This document shows, piece by piece, positions 12,016 through 23,168 of a stretch of 64,000 bases of DNA. The notes under the pieces were generated by a model. That model made no database searches, was not told where the DNA came from, and saw nothing but the letters and a program-made list of their open reading frames with translations. The stretch covers positions 558,001-622,000 of the forward strand of contig CANNZV010000123.1 in the NCBI GenBank assembly GCA_947561585.1, in the 5' to 3' direction. Every line of letters begins with the position of its first letter. Position 1 is the stretch's first letter. Position numbers and translations under genes: made by a program. The DNA is from Caprella mutica (lineage: Eukaryota; Arthropoda; Malacostraca; Amphipoda; Caprellidae).

Positions 12016-12022
12016 TATATAA
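12016..12022 (+). promoter_or_regulatory. TATA box of the chitin-binding protein gene
   Basis: TATATAA followed by GG sits about 31 bp before a likely start site near 12047-12050 (sequence GCATCA). It is followed by a short untranslated exon ending in a strong splice donor. Highly expressed arthropod cuticle genes often have this arrangement of TATA box, tiny first exon and first intron. Confidence 0.75.
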
Positions 12023-12046
12023 GGCTAGTAGCAAAGTCTACCCAGC

Positions 12047-12073
12047 ATCAATACTTTGCAAGCAACAGCCAAG
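12047..12073 (+). other. Untranslated first exon (5' UTR)
   Basis: From the inferred start about 31 bp after the TATA box to the donor AAG|GTAAGT at 12073/12074. There is no ATG in the exon. The intron would run 12074-12455, ending in the pyrimidine-rich acceptor TTCTATTCCAG. The remainder of the 5' UTR is 12456-12469. The start position is an estimate, while both splice sites match consensus well. Confidence 0.65.
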
Positions 12074-12469
12074 GTAAGTCAAAAGATAAACACTGTAAAT
12101 GAATAAAGAATTCAGCACCACTTAGCAGTACGAATTGTTTTTAGATTGTTAAAATATACATTACTATAAAAAAAGAATTGAACTTCTATTACTGCAACTT
12201 CTATTTTGAGAAATTTTCATCTGTTTACAAAATGCTCTTCAAATATTTTACTAATTGAATTGCGAATTTTTGTGGATAAATATATATATGCAATTGCAAT
12301 AAAATAATATCACCCTACAAAATTGATCGAAATAAAATTAACAGTCTACCAATATGACATAGGAATTATCAGTACCAAAAGTTATAATTTCCAGTACTCT
12401 TATTCATACTGTATTCCTTTCATTACCATCATTTAACTATTTAATTCTATTCCAGTACTATCAATCAAA

Positions 12470-13663
12470 ATGTTCCGCGCAACACTCGTCGTTCTCTCCG
12501 CCCTCGTGGCAATCAGCCAGGCCCGTTTGGCTTACGTTCTTCCTGACGCACCCGAGTCCGTTCTTAGGGAAAGAACTCTCTCCAGAAACTTCGACTGCTC
12601 CAACAGAAACTACGGGTCAGTACATCGATCTTGATCATATTTTCGTATTCGCTACACCAATTGTGTGTATTAAAGTGTATTAAAAGAAAATTTAACATAT
12701 ATCATTCGAATCTCAATAATCACAGCCTTTCATTATTGAAGGGCCCCTCACTACTAGAAAAAATGAACCAAATGTAGTTTGATGTTTTGAGAAACTGTAT
12801 CATATAAGTACACAATTGCTCCAAAAGAATTATCAGTTTGAATTATCACAATGATTTATAATCCTAATCTATTTATAGGTAATGTAAATACTAACCTTAA
12901 ATCCATTTTACAGATTCTACGCTGATGTCGATAACGGCTGCCACTTGTTCCATGTGTGCCTCCCCATTGAAGATGATGCCGGACAAATCATCGAAACTTC
13001 CCAATTCTCCTTCCTCTGCGGAGATGGTAAGTTTCGCACTTCATTATTATTAACTTGTCGGTCGGTTACTGTAAAATATTTATCGTAAATCTGTATAATC
13101 TGACTGATGGTAAAACAGAACTCTCGAACTCTATTGGGTAGACATGTTTGTTCCTCACTCCGACATAATTTAGTATAGATACAAGACTCTAGGAAACAGA
13201 AATAAATGATTATTTAACTTTAATCATTATATCATTATTGGTATAAAAATTGTTAAACTAATGTTAGTATACTATATTATTGTTATACTATTATAAAATT
13301 GTTATACCATTATGAAATTGTTATATTACATGATAGAGTTGGATAAAATTTTCCTAAAAGTGTATTTACAAATTGCCTTATAACTCAGACCAATTGAACA
13401 ACTACTTCCGAATAAATGTTGAGGGTGTTTGAACAAATACTAAAAAATGCAACATTAATATATTTAATACTATAATAATAAACATAAAAATATTAAAATC
13501 TCAGCTAAATATAATACTTCGTCCCCTAGGAACTATCTTCGATCAAGGATCTCTGTCCTGCAACATGCCCCAAGACTCCGTAGCTTGCGAATCTGCCCAG
13601 AATCTTTTCGACTCCTCCAACGCCGAGTTCGGAATCATCCCCCCCTCATTCAAACGCAGGTAG
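12470..13663 (+). CDS. Secreted chitin-binding type-2 (peritrophin-A/CBM14) protein, 130 aa
   Basis: The coding sequence joins 12470-12615, 12914-13026 and 13530-13663. Donors are GTCAGT and GTAAGT, acceptors TTTTACAG and CCCCTAG, phases 2 and 1, and the joined frame is open for 130 codons. The ATG follows CAAA, a good arthropod start context, and is the only Met before the domain. Residues 1 to about 18 form a signal peptide (hydrophobic core LVVLSALVAI, cleavage probably after SQA). One CBM14 domain follows, with six cysteines at 43, 58, 64, 84, 97 and 106 and the family phrases YADVDNGC, FHVC and FLCGDGTIFDQ. In this family the cysteines form three disulfides and the domain binds chitin, so a role in cuticle or gut-lining matrix is likely. 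Homologues are sometimes labelled U-scoloptoxin(01)-like, but nothing here indicates a venom role. The tail ends FKRR. Codons are markedly GC-rich (TCC, ATC, AAC) in AT-rich surroundings, suggesting strong expression. Confidence 0.93.
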
Positions 13664-13885
13664 ACAGTCACTCTCAGACGATCAGTGGATGGAAGAAATG
13701 GAATTGACTGTCAATGATACGCTTAACCAAATTGGACTTCAAATACATTCGTCTTCATGTGAAGATGTACGATATTAAAGTAAAAAATTTGAAAATTGTT
13801 TGAAATTGTTACATTGTGAATACTTTAACTGTTATGAAAAATTAAGGTGCAAATAAATATTTGTAAATAAAATGTATTTTAATAT
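13664..13885 (+). promoter_or_regulatory. 3' UTR with polyadenylation signals
   Basis: AATAAA occurs at 13852-13857 and 13866-13871, followed by T/G-rich sequence (ATGTATTTT). A weaker ATTAAA lies at 13774-13779. Cleavage is expected at about 13875-13890, leaving about 80 bp before the 32-bp satellite begins. Confidence 0.7.
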
Positions 13886-13967
13886 CTAATATTTTAAAAC
13901 AGAACATTTTAGAAATTTTGAACTAAATTATAATACAAAAAATTGTCTGCATACTGATTATAAATCA

Positions 13968-15062
13968 ATGAGATGATGTACTATCAGAGAAAAGAGTCAC
14001 TTTGATGATGTACTATCAGAGAAAAGAGTCACTGTGATGATGTACTATTAGAGAAAAGAGTCACTGTGATGGTGTGCTATCAGAGAAAAGAGTTGCTGTG
14101 ATGATGTACTATCAGAGAAAAGAGTCAAAGTGTTGATGTACTATCAGAGAAAAGAGTTACTGTGATGATGTATTATCAGAGAAAAGAGTCACTGTGATAA
14201 TGTACTATCAGAGAAAAGAGTCACTGTGATGATGTACTATCAGAGAAAAGAGTCACGGTGATGATGTACTATCAGAGAAAAGAGTTGCTGTGATGATGTA
14301 CTATCAGAGAAAAGAGTCAAAGTGTTGATGTACTATCAGAGAAAAGAGTTACTGTGATGATGTATTATCAGAGAAAAGAGTCACTGTGATAATGTACTAT
14401 CAGAGAAAAGAGTCACTGTGATGATGTACTATCAGAGAAAAGAGTCACGGTGATGATGTACTATCAGAGAAAAGAGTCAATGTGATGATGTACTATCAGA
14501 GAAAAGAGTCACTGTGATGATGTACTATCAGAGAAAAGAGTCACTGTGATGATGTACTATCAGAGAAAAGAGTCACTGTGATGATGTACTATCAGAGAAA
14601 AGAGTCACTGTGATGATGTACTATCAGAGAAAAGAGTCACTGTGATGATGTACTATCAGAGAAAAGAGTCACTGTGATGATGTACTATCAGAGAAAAGAG
14701 TCACTGTGATGATGTACTATCAGAGAAAAGAGTCACTGTGATGATGTACTATCAGAGAAAAGAGTCACTGTGGTGATGTACTATCAGAGAAAAGAGTCAC
14801 TGTGATGATGTACTATCAGAGAAAAGAGTCACTGTGATGATGTACTATCAGAGAAAAGAGTCACTGTGATGATGTACTATCAGAGAAAAGAGTCACTGTG
14901 ATGATGTACTATCAGAGAAAAGAGTCACTGTGATGATGTACTATCAGAGAAAAGAGTCACTGTGATGATGTACTATCAGAGAAAAGAGTCACTGTGATGA
15001 TGTACTATCAGAGAACAGAGTCACTGTGATGATGTACTATCAGAGAAAAGAGTCACTGCATG
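13968..15062 (+). repeat. 32-bp minisatellite, array 2, about 34 copies
   Basis: The unit reads TGATGATGTACTATCAGAG then AAAAGAGTCACTG, the reverse complement of array 1. The right-hand part (from about 14480) is nearly homogeneous. The left-hand part carries variants (GTTGCTG, TCAAAGTGTTG, GTATTATC, GATAATG) arranged as a six-unit, 192-bp higher-order repeat present twice, starting at 14092 and 14284. The array follows directly after the chitin-binding gene. Confidence 0.97.
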
Positions 15063-15784
15063 ATGCTAATTTCACAATCTCCGTTTTCTCATTCTCTATT
15101 ACCGTTGTGTACCCAGATTGATTTTTAAATATCTACAAGATTAAAAATTTCTACTTTGAAATTCGAAATTATTAAAATGTGCAATATTCCCACAGGTACA
15201 TATTTCCTCCTCTTTACATACTCTGCCTGTGCTACTTTGTAGGGAGGTGATTACATTGGAGACAATTCTACCCTGTCACAGTGGAGGAAGAGAGATGGCT
15301 ACTTGCAATAATTATGTACTTAATTGGTCGTGAATATACATATAACTATATTATCATTAGAGTTGAAAATAAATATATATGCTTGTGGAGAATCTGATTG
15401 ATCGAATTGTGGTTATTACATTCAAATGAAATTACATAGTGTATTCATTTTCCTCTTTCGACTAAAGAAAGGTTAGTGGATTAGCTGTAGTTAGATTGAA
15501 CTTTGTTAGAGGTAGGTAATCTTGAATTTCAAATATAATTATACCTTACGATATTTATAGCATGTACGGTAATTAGGGAAAAACAGAGAGGCAGATCATA
15601 GGTCTGATGTTTTACCGGTCAATGGTGAATTTTTTTACTGAAAATTGAAGAAACAATGTAGGATTATACACAAACAAAGTACCCACTTATTGGCAATAGA
15701 AAGTATGAAGTTCTAACGAGACATTAAAAACCTATATTAATATATAATTTAAAAATAGATGAAATACATTAGGCTAATTATTAT
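15063..15784. other. Gene-free stretch after array 2
   Basis: Unique AT-rich DNA with no recognisable coding region. Confidence 0.4.
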
Positions 15785-16380
15785 TATTACCTTCGCAGAA
15801 TGCAGAAAAGCATATTTTACCAGTCATTTTTTTTATTATTTATTTATTTATCATCTTGTTATTCGCATAACTGAAAAAGTATTCAACCAAATGGCCTGAA
15901 ATTTGGTGAAACGATTGGTCAATGTCCAGTGACCTTCTGGTAGCATTTGGGGAATGACCCGGTCAAAGGTCAAGGTCATGGTCATTTATAACTCAAAAAG
16001 TATTGAACCATATTGCATGAAACTTGGTGTGGTCAATATGAAGGAACCAGTTTATCATATTTTAGGAGTGATCGGGTCAAAGGTCAAACATCAAGGTCAA
16101 GGCCATTTGTAACTAAAGAACTCAAAAAGTATTCAAACAAATTGTCTGAAATTTGATGGTACAATTGGTCAATGTTCAAAAACGATCTGGAACAATTTTG
16201 AAAGCGATCCGGTCAAAAGTCAAGGTCATTTTTAACTCGATAACTCAAAAAGTATTGTACCATATTGCTTGAAACTTGGTGGGACGATTGGTTATTATCC
16301 AGTTAGCAGTTTATCGAATTCTTGGAGAGAACGGGTCAAAGCGGCAGCGAAGGTATGCGCTCTACCGAGTGCACATAATA
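15785..16380 (-). mobile_element. Family A interspersed element, copy 3 (reverse orientation)
   Basis: The element reads right to left: its left end (GTGCACTCGGTAGAGCGC on the minus strand) is at 16357-16375 and its right-end hairpin side is at 15785-15803. Four internal units alternate between the two types, giving two dimers as in copy 2. On the plus strand it shows TCAAGGTCA at 15970, 16091 and 16220 and a perfect GGGTCA-A-AGGTCA direct repeat at 16074-16086. It lies about 1.9 kb downstream of the chitin-binding gene. No protein is encoded. Confidence 0.8.
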
Positions 16381-18611
16381 TTGTTTTCAACGATTTAAAA
16401 ATATGTAACTTGTTAACAAAGTAAATTAAATGAAACAAAATAATGATAGATACGAATTAAATTTTTATCATAAATGATATACACTATTTTTCAAATATTC
16501 CCTCTATGTATTAAATATTTATTAAAATTTCGAATTAAATATTATTAAATAAGTGTTCTCATTGTGTTGAAAATTTAATAGAAAAAGGCATCTACATATA
16601 TTAATTAACTGTGTACACTATATAAGGCACATATTCCATTAGTAATCCTTTTAAGTATGTATAACTAAAGTAATGCAATTACAAACTACATTATAAACTA
16701 CTAAGTTACTTATCTTATTATCAGTAACGGTTATCTGTTATTCCGGGTATAACAGGACACACTGTTTACATCTACACATTGCTTACAGTTAAATAAATAA
16801 GCGCATTGTTCACTATTTCCCATGTTTCATATTGTGTCGGTTCAACTCTTTATTTCTTATGCTAAATGTTCATTTTACTAATATAAGTTAGGTCTGACGA
16901 TACCTGCATCATGACTCTGAGTTCATAAATCAACTAATTATAAGGGAGGAAAATGTGAACTATTGTAATTAATGAGATTTAGATTTGATAACACGGAGCA
17001 GTTAAAAAGATAAATAAGTGAGGGGAGGGAAATTTATCGCCTTTATTATTAATGTTACATAAATTAAAAAGAAATAATTTTTATATCAATTGAATAATTC
17101 AGAATAATTGTACATACCAGCCAGAAAATAGAATATGTATAGTCGTGAATAATAAATGGTAAGTACATAATTTGGAACAATATATATTTAAGTTTATCAA
17201 AAAGTCGAATCATTATTATTGTTTTTCTTTTTTGAAGAATTAATTTTATTTCGTTCAATAAAATAAGAGGAAATTCACTAAATTTATATTTAAAAATTTC
17301 ATCTCAAAACTCAACACAGAATCAATGGACTAATATCCAAACCATGTAAATTAATTAATGTTATGCCTATAATAAATACCATGTGGCTATATTAGCAAGT
17401 GTAAGGATACATATATATCAGATAGCACATTAATGTGAGTGGCACAGTGACACATTGTGATGCATTTGAGTGATGTACTTATGATATAGTTATGATATTC
17501 CTTATTATTACTAACTACCTATCACCTGACATTGCGTAAGGGTCTGTCTTGTCGTACCTTTTCTTATTTTAACTGACATGCAAAGATAAAGTGTCACTGC
17601 AGATGATCCTATAAGTATTAACCTACTTAGATAAATGATATCAAAGTGATAGCGGTACCTCGTGATACATTGCGTATTGAATCACGCTAACGGGTCATTA
17701 AGTGACGCATTTTCTTATCACTGATGGTGACAAACTTGTTATGATTGAAAGAGAAAAACAATTTGCGTATAACTGGAGAATTGGGATGCAATTTTATGCT
17801 ATTTGTTTATTTGCAATATTACTAGGAGAATTTATTTATTCTTATAAGAAAAACTATTACTATATATATGCTGACATTTGTTATTAGTCCACCCATAGCA
17901 CACTTCTAAGAGAGAGAGAGAGATATCGGGATACCCATTTGTATGTAGTAATTTTCTTCTCAATATAAGTTACACTGTATAATTAATTAGTTTATATTTG
18001 ACATTAGTAAGTGTATGCACTATCTTTATTCATATATTTATACATGTTCTTTTATCAAAGAAATTAGACACAGTAAGCCTGCTTTTATAATAATTATAGA
18101 TGACCTTTTTCCATTCAAATTGAATATAATGAACGTACATTAAATTACTAATTGGTATTCCCCTCACTTGAGTATCACCACACTAACAGTTACCTCTCTT
18201 CTCTCTACTATTTACCTTGCACTCATTATATAACAGTTGCTGTGACATAATCTCTACCCTGCATCAACACTCATGACGTTTCTCACTTTTCTTAACTCTG
18301 ACCATTGACATGAAAACAAAGGATGACCTTCAGTGGTTGTACGCATATTTATATCCCATTTATTCCATTATTATTATATTGCTCATGCTCTCTGGTATTA
18401 AAAGGGTGAATAAATCTAATATCGTAATATGGTAAATTCAATAATGAGAACAACTATAAAGACACACCTACTGATAGTGGTGAAGTTGTAGTTGTACCTG
18501 TAGTTTGGTTTGTTGTTTCAGGTGCATAGTATATATAATCTTAGTTGTTTTCAATGTCACTTACATCAGCCATGAAAAGTCATTGCGTCTGTTTATTTAC
18601 ACTCACTGACC
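16381..18611. other. Gene-free AT-rich stretch with a short (GA)n run
   Basis: An AG dinucleotide run lies at about 17909-17923. Open frames of 61 to 64 codons (17064-17258 minus, 17702-17887 plus) are short, AT-rich and lack recognisable domains. Confidence 0.4.
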
Positions 18612-19337
18612 TAAATAGAAACAGTAATGACTGTACTGAAACAGATAAACAGTAATGACTGCACTGAAACAGATAAACAGTAATGACTGTTCTGAAACAG
18701 ATAAACAGTAATGACTGCACTGAAACAGATAAACAGTAATGACTGTTCTGAAACAGATAAACAGTAATGACTGTACTGAAACAGATAAACAGTAATGACT
18801 GCACTGAAACAGACAAACAGTAATGACTGTACTGAAACAGATAAACAGTAATGACTGTACTGAAACAGATAAACAGTAATGACTGTACTGAAACAGATAA
18901 ACAGTAATGACTGCACTGAAACAGATAAACAGTAATGACTGTTCTGAAACAGATAAACAGTAATGACTGCACTGAAACAGATAAACAGTAATGACTGTTC
19001 TGAAACAGATAAACAGTAATGACTGTACTGAAACAGATAAACAGTAATGACTGCACTGAAACAGACAAACAGTAATGACTGTACTGAAACAGATAAACAG
19101 TAATGACTGTACTGAAACAGATAAACAGTAATGACTGTTCTGAAACAGATAAACAGTAATGACTGCACTGAAACAGATAAACAGTAATGACTGTACTGAA
19201 ACAGATAAACAGTAATGACTGCACTGAAACAGACAAACAGTAATGACTGTACTGAAACAGATAAACAGTAATGACTGTACTGAAACAGATAAACAGTAAT
19301 GACTGCACTGAAACAGATAAACAGTAATGACTGCACC
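18612..19337 (+). repeat. 28-bp minisatellite, about 26 copies
   Basis: The unit reads ACAGTAATGACTG, TACTGAA, then ACAGATAA. It varies mainly at one dinucleotide (TGTACT, TGCACT or TGTTCT) and occasionally ACAGACAA. The ACAGAC variant recurs at 18811, 19063 and 19231, that is 252 bp (nine units) and 168 bp (six units) apart, so a nine-unit higher-order repeat exists. Two minus-strand open frames of about 240 codons cover it. Because 28 is not a multiple of 3, all three minus frames read the same 28-residue cycle, which explains the open frames without selection. Confidence 0.96.
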
Positions 19338-20039
19338 TAACAGTATTAAAGTAAAACTTTTGTCAGCTGTTTAGTCTTTTTTCCTAACAACATTTTTAGG
19401 AACAATTAATGGTTGTATTACAAGAATATATTCCTATGAAATCATGAAAATTAACTGAGTTTAAAATCTTAATACATACAGAATTACAGATATAATTGAT
19501 GCAATGTTCAAAATAAATTAAGATACGAAGTAAGGAAACAAATTGAAATATTGAGAAAAATCCTTAAGTGAAATAATTCCTACTATTGAAAATATCGGTA
19601 TATTTATTTTGTAATTGGGTAACTACTCAGTTACCGAACACTCGCAGTACTCGGAAAGTGGACAGTAACAAAAATCATGAACCAATCTGCCTTTAGTTTA
19701 ACACCAACTTTCCGAATCCGATGAGGCTGATGAACAGTGAAATACTCTAAGCAGCTCTCTATATATTGTACAATGATATCTACAGCAATCTGGTGAACGG
19801 TAGACAGACACATGCACTGTGTGTCAGTCTCAATGAGAAGCATGCAAAACTATTATGAAAATAAGAAAAATAAATGCAGTAAGAAAAACAAATTATCTTC
19901 CTACTAAAATATGGCTTCATTGATATACCCTGTTGAATGACAATAAATTAACTGAAAACAAATCTGAATACAGTTTTAAATGTTTGAAAATATTAATAAA
20001 CTAGTGTAATAATCCTGTCGAAAAATGACGGGACTACAT
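19338..20039. other. Gene-free stretch with a dispersed repeat fragment (family C)
   Basis: Positions 19638-19722 resemble 31882-32000: both contain AGTACTCGGA, AGTGGAC, TAAC and TCATGA in the same order and later a TTTCCGAAT. This is probably an old low-copy repeat. A 70-codon minus-strand open frame at 19631-19843 overlaps it and is not convincing as a gene. Confidence 0.4.
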
Positions 20040-20535
20040 TTTTTTGGTTAACCAATATTTTCAGATTTTTCAGTTTTCCGTTTTTTCAGTAGTTCCGCAT
20101 TATACAGGTTATAAGTTTTCCGGACTTTCGGTTTTCCCGATTTTCGGTTTCTTGGATTTTCTGTTCTTTTGATTTTCGGTTTAACAAATTTTCGTACTTT
20201 TTATATACCCAGTTTTTTGATTTTCCATATTATCGGTGTACCGGATTTTCAGCCTTCCAAATTTTCGTTTTATCCTAATTTTCGTTTTTCCTATTTTTTC
20301 TGTTTTCCGGTTTTAAATTCAAAGGATTTTCGAATTTTCAATAATTTCTGTTTTTCCGAATTTTATTTTGATTTTTCTGATTTCCGATTTCTTCCGGATC
20401 TTAAAATTTCGCTGTTTATCCGAAAAATAAAATTCCTAATTTTTTTCAGACTCCGGATTTAAACGTTTTTTCGATCTCCGATTTCTTCCGGATATTCAGG
20501 CAAAAATTTCTTACGAATTTCTACGAATATTTTTC
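20040..20535 (+). repeat. Degenerate T-rich cryptic repeat (GATTTTCGGTTT-like)
   Basis: Phrases such as GATTTTCGG, TTTTCCGGA and GTTTTCCG recur irregularly every 10 to 14 bases. No clean unit remains, so this is an eroded minisatellite or a slippage-prone tract. The Phe-rich 97-codon open frame at 20169-20462 is a consequence of T-richness. Confidence 0.6.
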
Positions 20536-20842
20536 TCAATTTTCATATTTTCTGAATATCACAACTTTAAGCATGACAGACAACAGACTGACAGACAGTC
20601 GACTAAGGGTGAGGTAACTATTTCTTAGTAAAATATCATAATTTTTATTTTACGATTCTTTTTGCAAAATATGAGAATTAGAAAATACTTTCATGATATA
20701 TGCTATTAATATGAATGTATGAAAGTGTTCTATATATTGAAGGAAAACAAAAGTTGAAGAGAATTGCCTTGTTCTGAATTACTTTTGGACATTTGCCAGA
20801 AAATATTTCCAAAGTATCCAGAACTAACACAATGTTATTTCT

Positions 20843-21445
20843 CACTAACATTGTCAGAATATTCGCTACAAACATTGTCAGAATATTTGCTACAAACATT
20901 GTCAGAATATTCGCTACAAACATTGTCAGAATATTCGCTACAAACATCGTCAGAATATTCGCTACAAACATTGTCAGAATATTCGCCACAAACATTGTCA
21001 GAATATTCGCTACAAACATTGTCAGAATATTCGCCACAAACATTGTCAGAATATTCGCTACAAACATTGTCAGAATATTCGCTACAAACATTGTCAGAAT
21101 ATTCGCTACAAACATCGTCAGAATATTCGCTACAAACATTGTCAGAATATTCGCCACAAACATTATCAGAATATTCGCTACAAACATTGTCAGAATATTC
21201 GCCACAAACATTGTCAGAATATTCGCTACAAACATTGTCAGAATATTCGCTACAAACATTGTCAGAATATTCGCTACAAACATTGTCAGAATATTCGCTA
21301 CAAACATCGTCAGAATATTCGCTACAAACATTGTCAGAATATTCGCCACAAACATTGTCAGAATATTCGCTACAAACATTGTCAGAATATTCGCTATAAA
21401 CATTGTCAGAATATTCGCTACAAACATCGTCAGAATATTCGCTCG
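20843..21445 (+). repeat. 24-bp minisatellite, about 25 copies
   Basis: The unit is ACATTGTCAGAATATTC then GCTACAA. Common variants are GCT/GCC and ATTG/ATCG. The ATCG variant recurs at 20946, 21114, 21306 and 21426 (spacings of 7, 8 and 5 units). Because 24 is a multiple of 3, several frames stay open on both strands for 210 to 257 codons with octapeptide repeats (for example TNIVRIFA and SEYSLQTL on plus, FVANILTM and SDNVCSEY on minus). Several of these start at non-ATG codons, flanks lack any domain, and overlapping open frames on both strands argue against coding. Confidence 0.96.
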
Positions 21446-22009
21446 ATACAATCATACAGTTTTTATTTTCCCCACTAAATATCAGTGGGTTGTTGACATT
21501 AAAATATAAGATGGACAATAAATCACTCCTCTGTGCGATCTGCCACTTCCCTTATAATTTATTACCCGCTTCTCTATTAATTTTAGTGCTTTTATCTAAA
21601 AATCAAAACACGCAATTCATAACTCTTAAGATATCACAGTTACGCTAGCCAGACTAGCAGATAGAAGTAGCTGTTTGATGTGACTTTAGAGTATTGTAAT
21701 TATTGACTGTATTATTGATGAATTAATGTGATAATTATAGTTTTTGAAATCTGTAAATGGTTATTTTTGAAATTTAGGAATATCTACCTTTACTTCATAT
21801 ATTTATAATTAAATCAATATAATTTGTTTAGGATAATATTCAACTTCAAGTAAGTATTATCAATACACTGATTCAACAAAAGTATTTTTTGTCAAAACTA
21901 TGATTTATATCAGGATGACCCGTAGCCATGTTCTTGTCACAAATTAATAGTGTTTCTTTTAAGGATATCAAAGGCTTTGGACATACAGACTGTTCTTTAG
22001 GGTTTAATT
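21446..22009. other. Gene-free stretch
   Basis: Unique DNA between two minisatellites, with no recognisable gene. Confidence 0.4.
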
Positions 22010-22187
22010 ATACAATGTAATGCTATTGCTACCAGTGACTGTAATTATACGATGTAATGCTATTGCTACCAGTGACTGTAATTATATGATGTAATGCTAT
22101 TGCTACCAGTGACTGTAATTATATGATGTAGTGCTATTGCTACCAGTGACTGTAATTATATGATGTAGTGCTATTGCTACCAGTGGT
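22010..22187 (+). repeat. 37-bp tandem repeat, about 4.7 copies
   Basis: The unit contains TGCTATTGCTACCAGTGACT followed by GTAATTATATGATGTAA. Copies are nearly identical, with small TAC/TAT and AAT/AGT differences. The array is short and probably young. Confidence 0.93.
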
Positions 22188-22777
22188 AGCTAGATAGGAG
22201 ACTAATGATGCCCCATATATCACCTTTTGAAGTTTGATTAAACGTGGCTCTATTTTCTTTGTGCTTCCTCAACGATATAAAAGAAACAAAGAAATCGGTT
22301 ATTGGGGTTAAGGTTGCATTGTACAAAGGGAGTCAATGAAATTCGCATGATTGGGACAATGTCGGGGCAATCTATAGCCATTCTACTTATTCATTGGAGG
22401 AGATGGGAGATGAATGGCTTCTTCTCGCCTGCTTAACCTCACCAATCATCTCTATTTCATCTCTATTTTTAACCAAGGCTTACATACATTGAAACTGATA
22501 TTATAGTGGAGAAGAGCTAGCTAAACCCAGGTCAAAATTATAGTGCGTGAACTGAAATTGTAGGGATCCCACTAATTCTTCCATGGCCTACCATATAAAT
22601 CTCTAAGGGTATTGTAAAATGTTATTTGTGGTAGTTAATACATCATTTTTTTACACGGTATGCTATATCTGAAAATAGGTACTTGAATAAGAAAAAAAAA
22701 GGTATTAATTGTATTTTTTTTATTTAGAAGATAGAATTTCAAAAAAAAAAAAATTATTGAAACCAAAAAAATATTGA
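22188..22777. other. Gene-free stretch with poly(A) and poly(T) runs
   Basis: Short A and T runs occur at about 22690-22755. No gene recognised. Confidence 0.4.
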
Positions 22778-23168
22778 AGTTAATACATTCACACCACAAT
22801 ATACCTAGCAAGTTAATACATACACCACAATATACCTAGCAAGTTAATACACACATCACAATGTACCTAGCAAGTTAATACACTCACCATAATGTACCTA
22901 GCAAGTTAATACACACATCACAATGTACCAAGCAAGTTAATACACACATCACAATGTACCTAGCAAGTTAATACACACATCACAATGTACCTAGCAAGTT
23001 AATACACACATCACAATGTACCTAGCAAGTTAATACACACATCACAATATACCTAGCAAGTTAATACACTCACCACAATATACCTAGCAAGTTAATACAC
23101 TCACCACAATATACATAGCAAGTTAATACACTCACCACAATATACCTAGCAAGTTAATACAAACATCA
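22778..23168 (+). repeat. 31-bp minisatellite, about 12 copies
   Basis: The unit reads ACCTAGCAAGTTAATACAC then ACATCACAATGT. Outer copies favour CACCACAATATACC, while middle copies favour CATCACAATGTACC, so the array has a homogenised core with differing edges. Confidence 0.95.

Noticed and set aside
6525..15062. CRISPR-like look of the 32-bp arrays
   Set aside because: Units are head to tail with no unique spacers, and the DNA is eukaryotic.
6525..16380. Inverted duplication surrounding the chitin-binding gene (satellite plus family A on each side)
   Set aside because: An inverted duplication would reverse the order of the two repeats. Here the order is the same on both sides while each is individually inverted, so independent insertions are simpler.
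18580..19336. Two open frames of about 240 codons on the minus strand
   Set aside because: They cover a 28-bp tandem array in which every frame is equivalent, so absence of a stop in one implies absence in all three.
20678..21518. Open frames of 211 to 257 codons on both strands at the 24-bp array
   Set aside because: They are periodic translations of a tandem repeat whose unit is a multiple of three, overlap on both strands, and several start at non-ATG codons.
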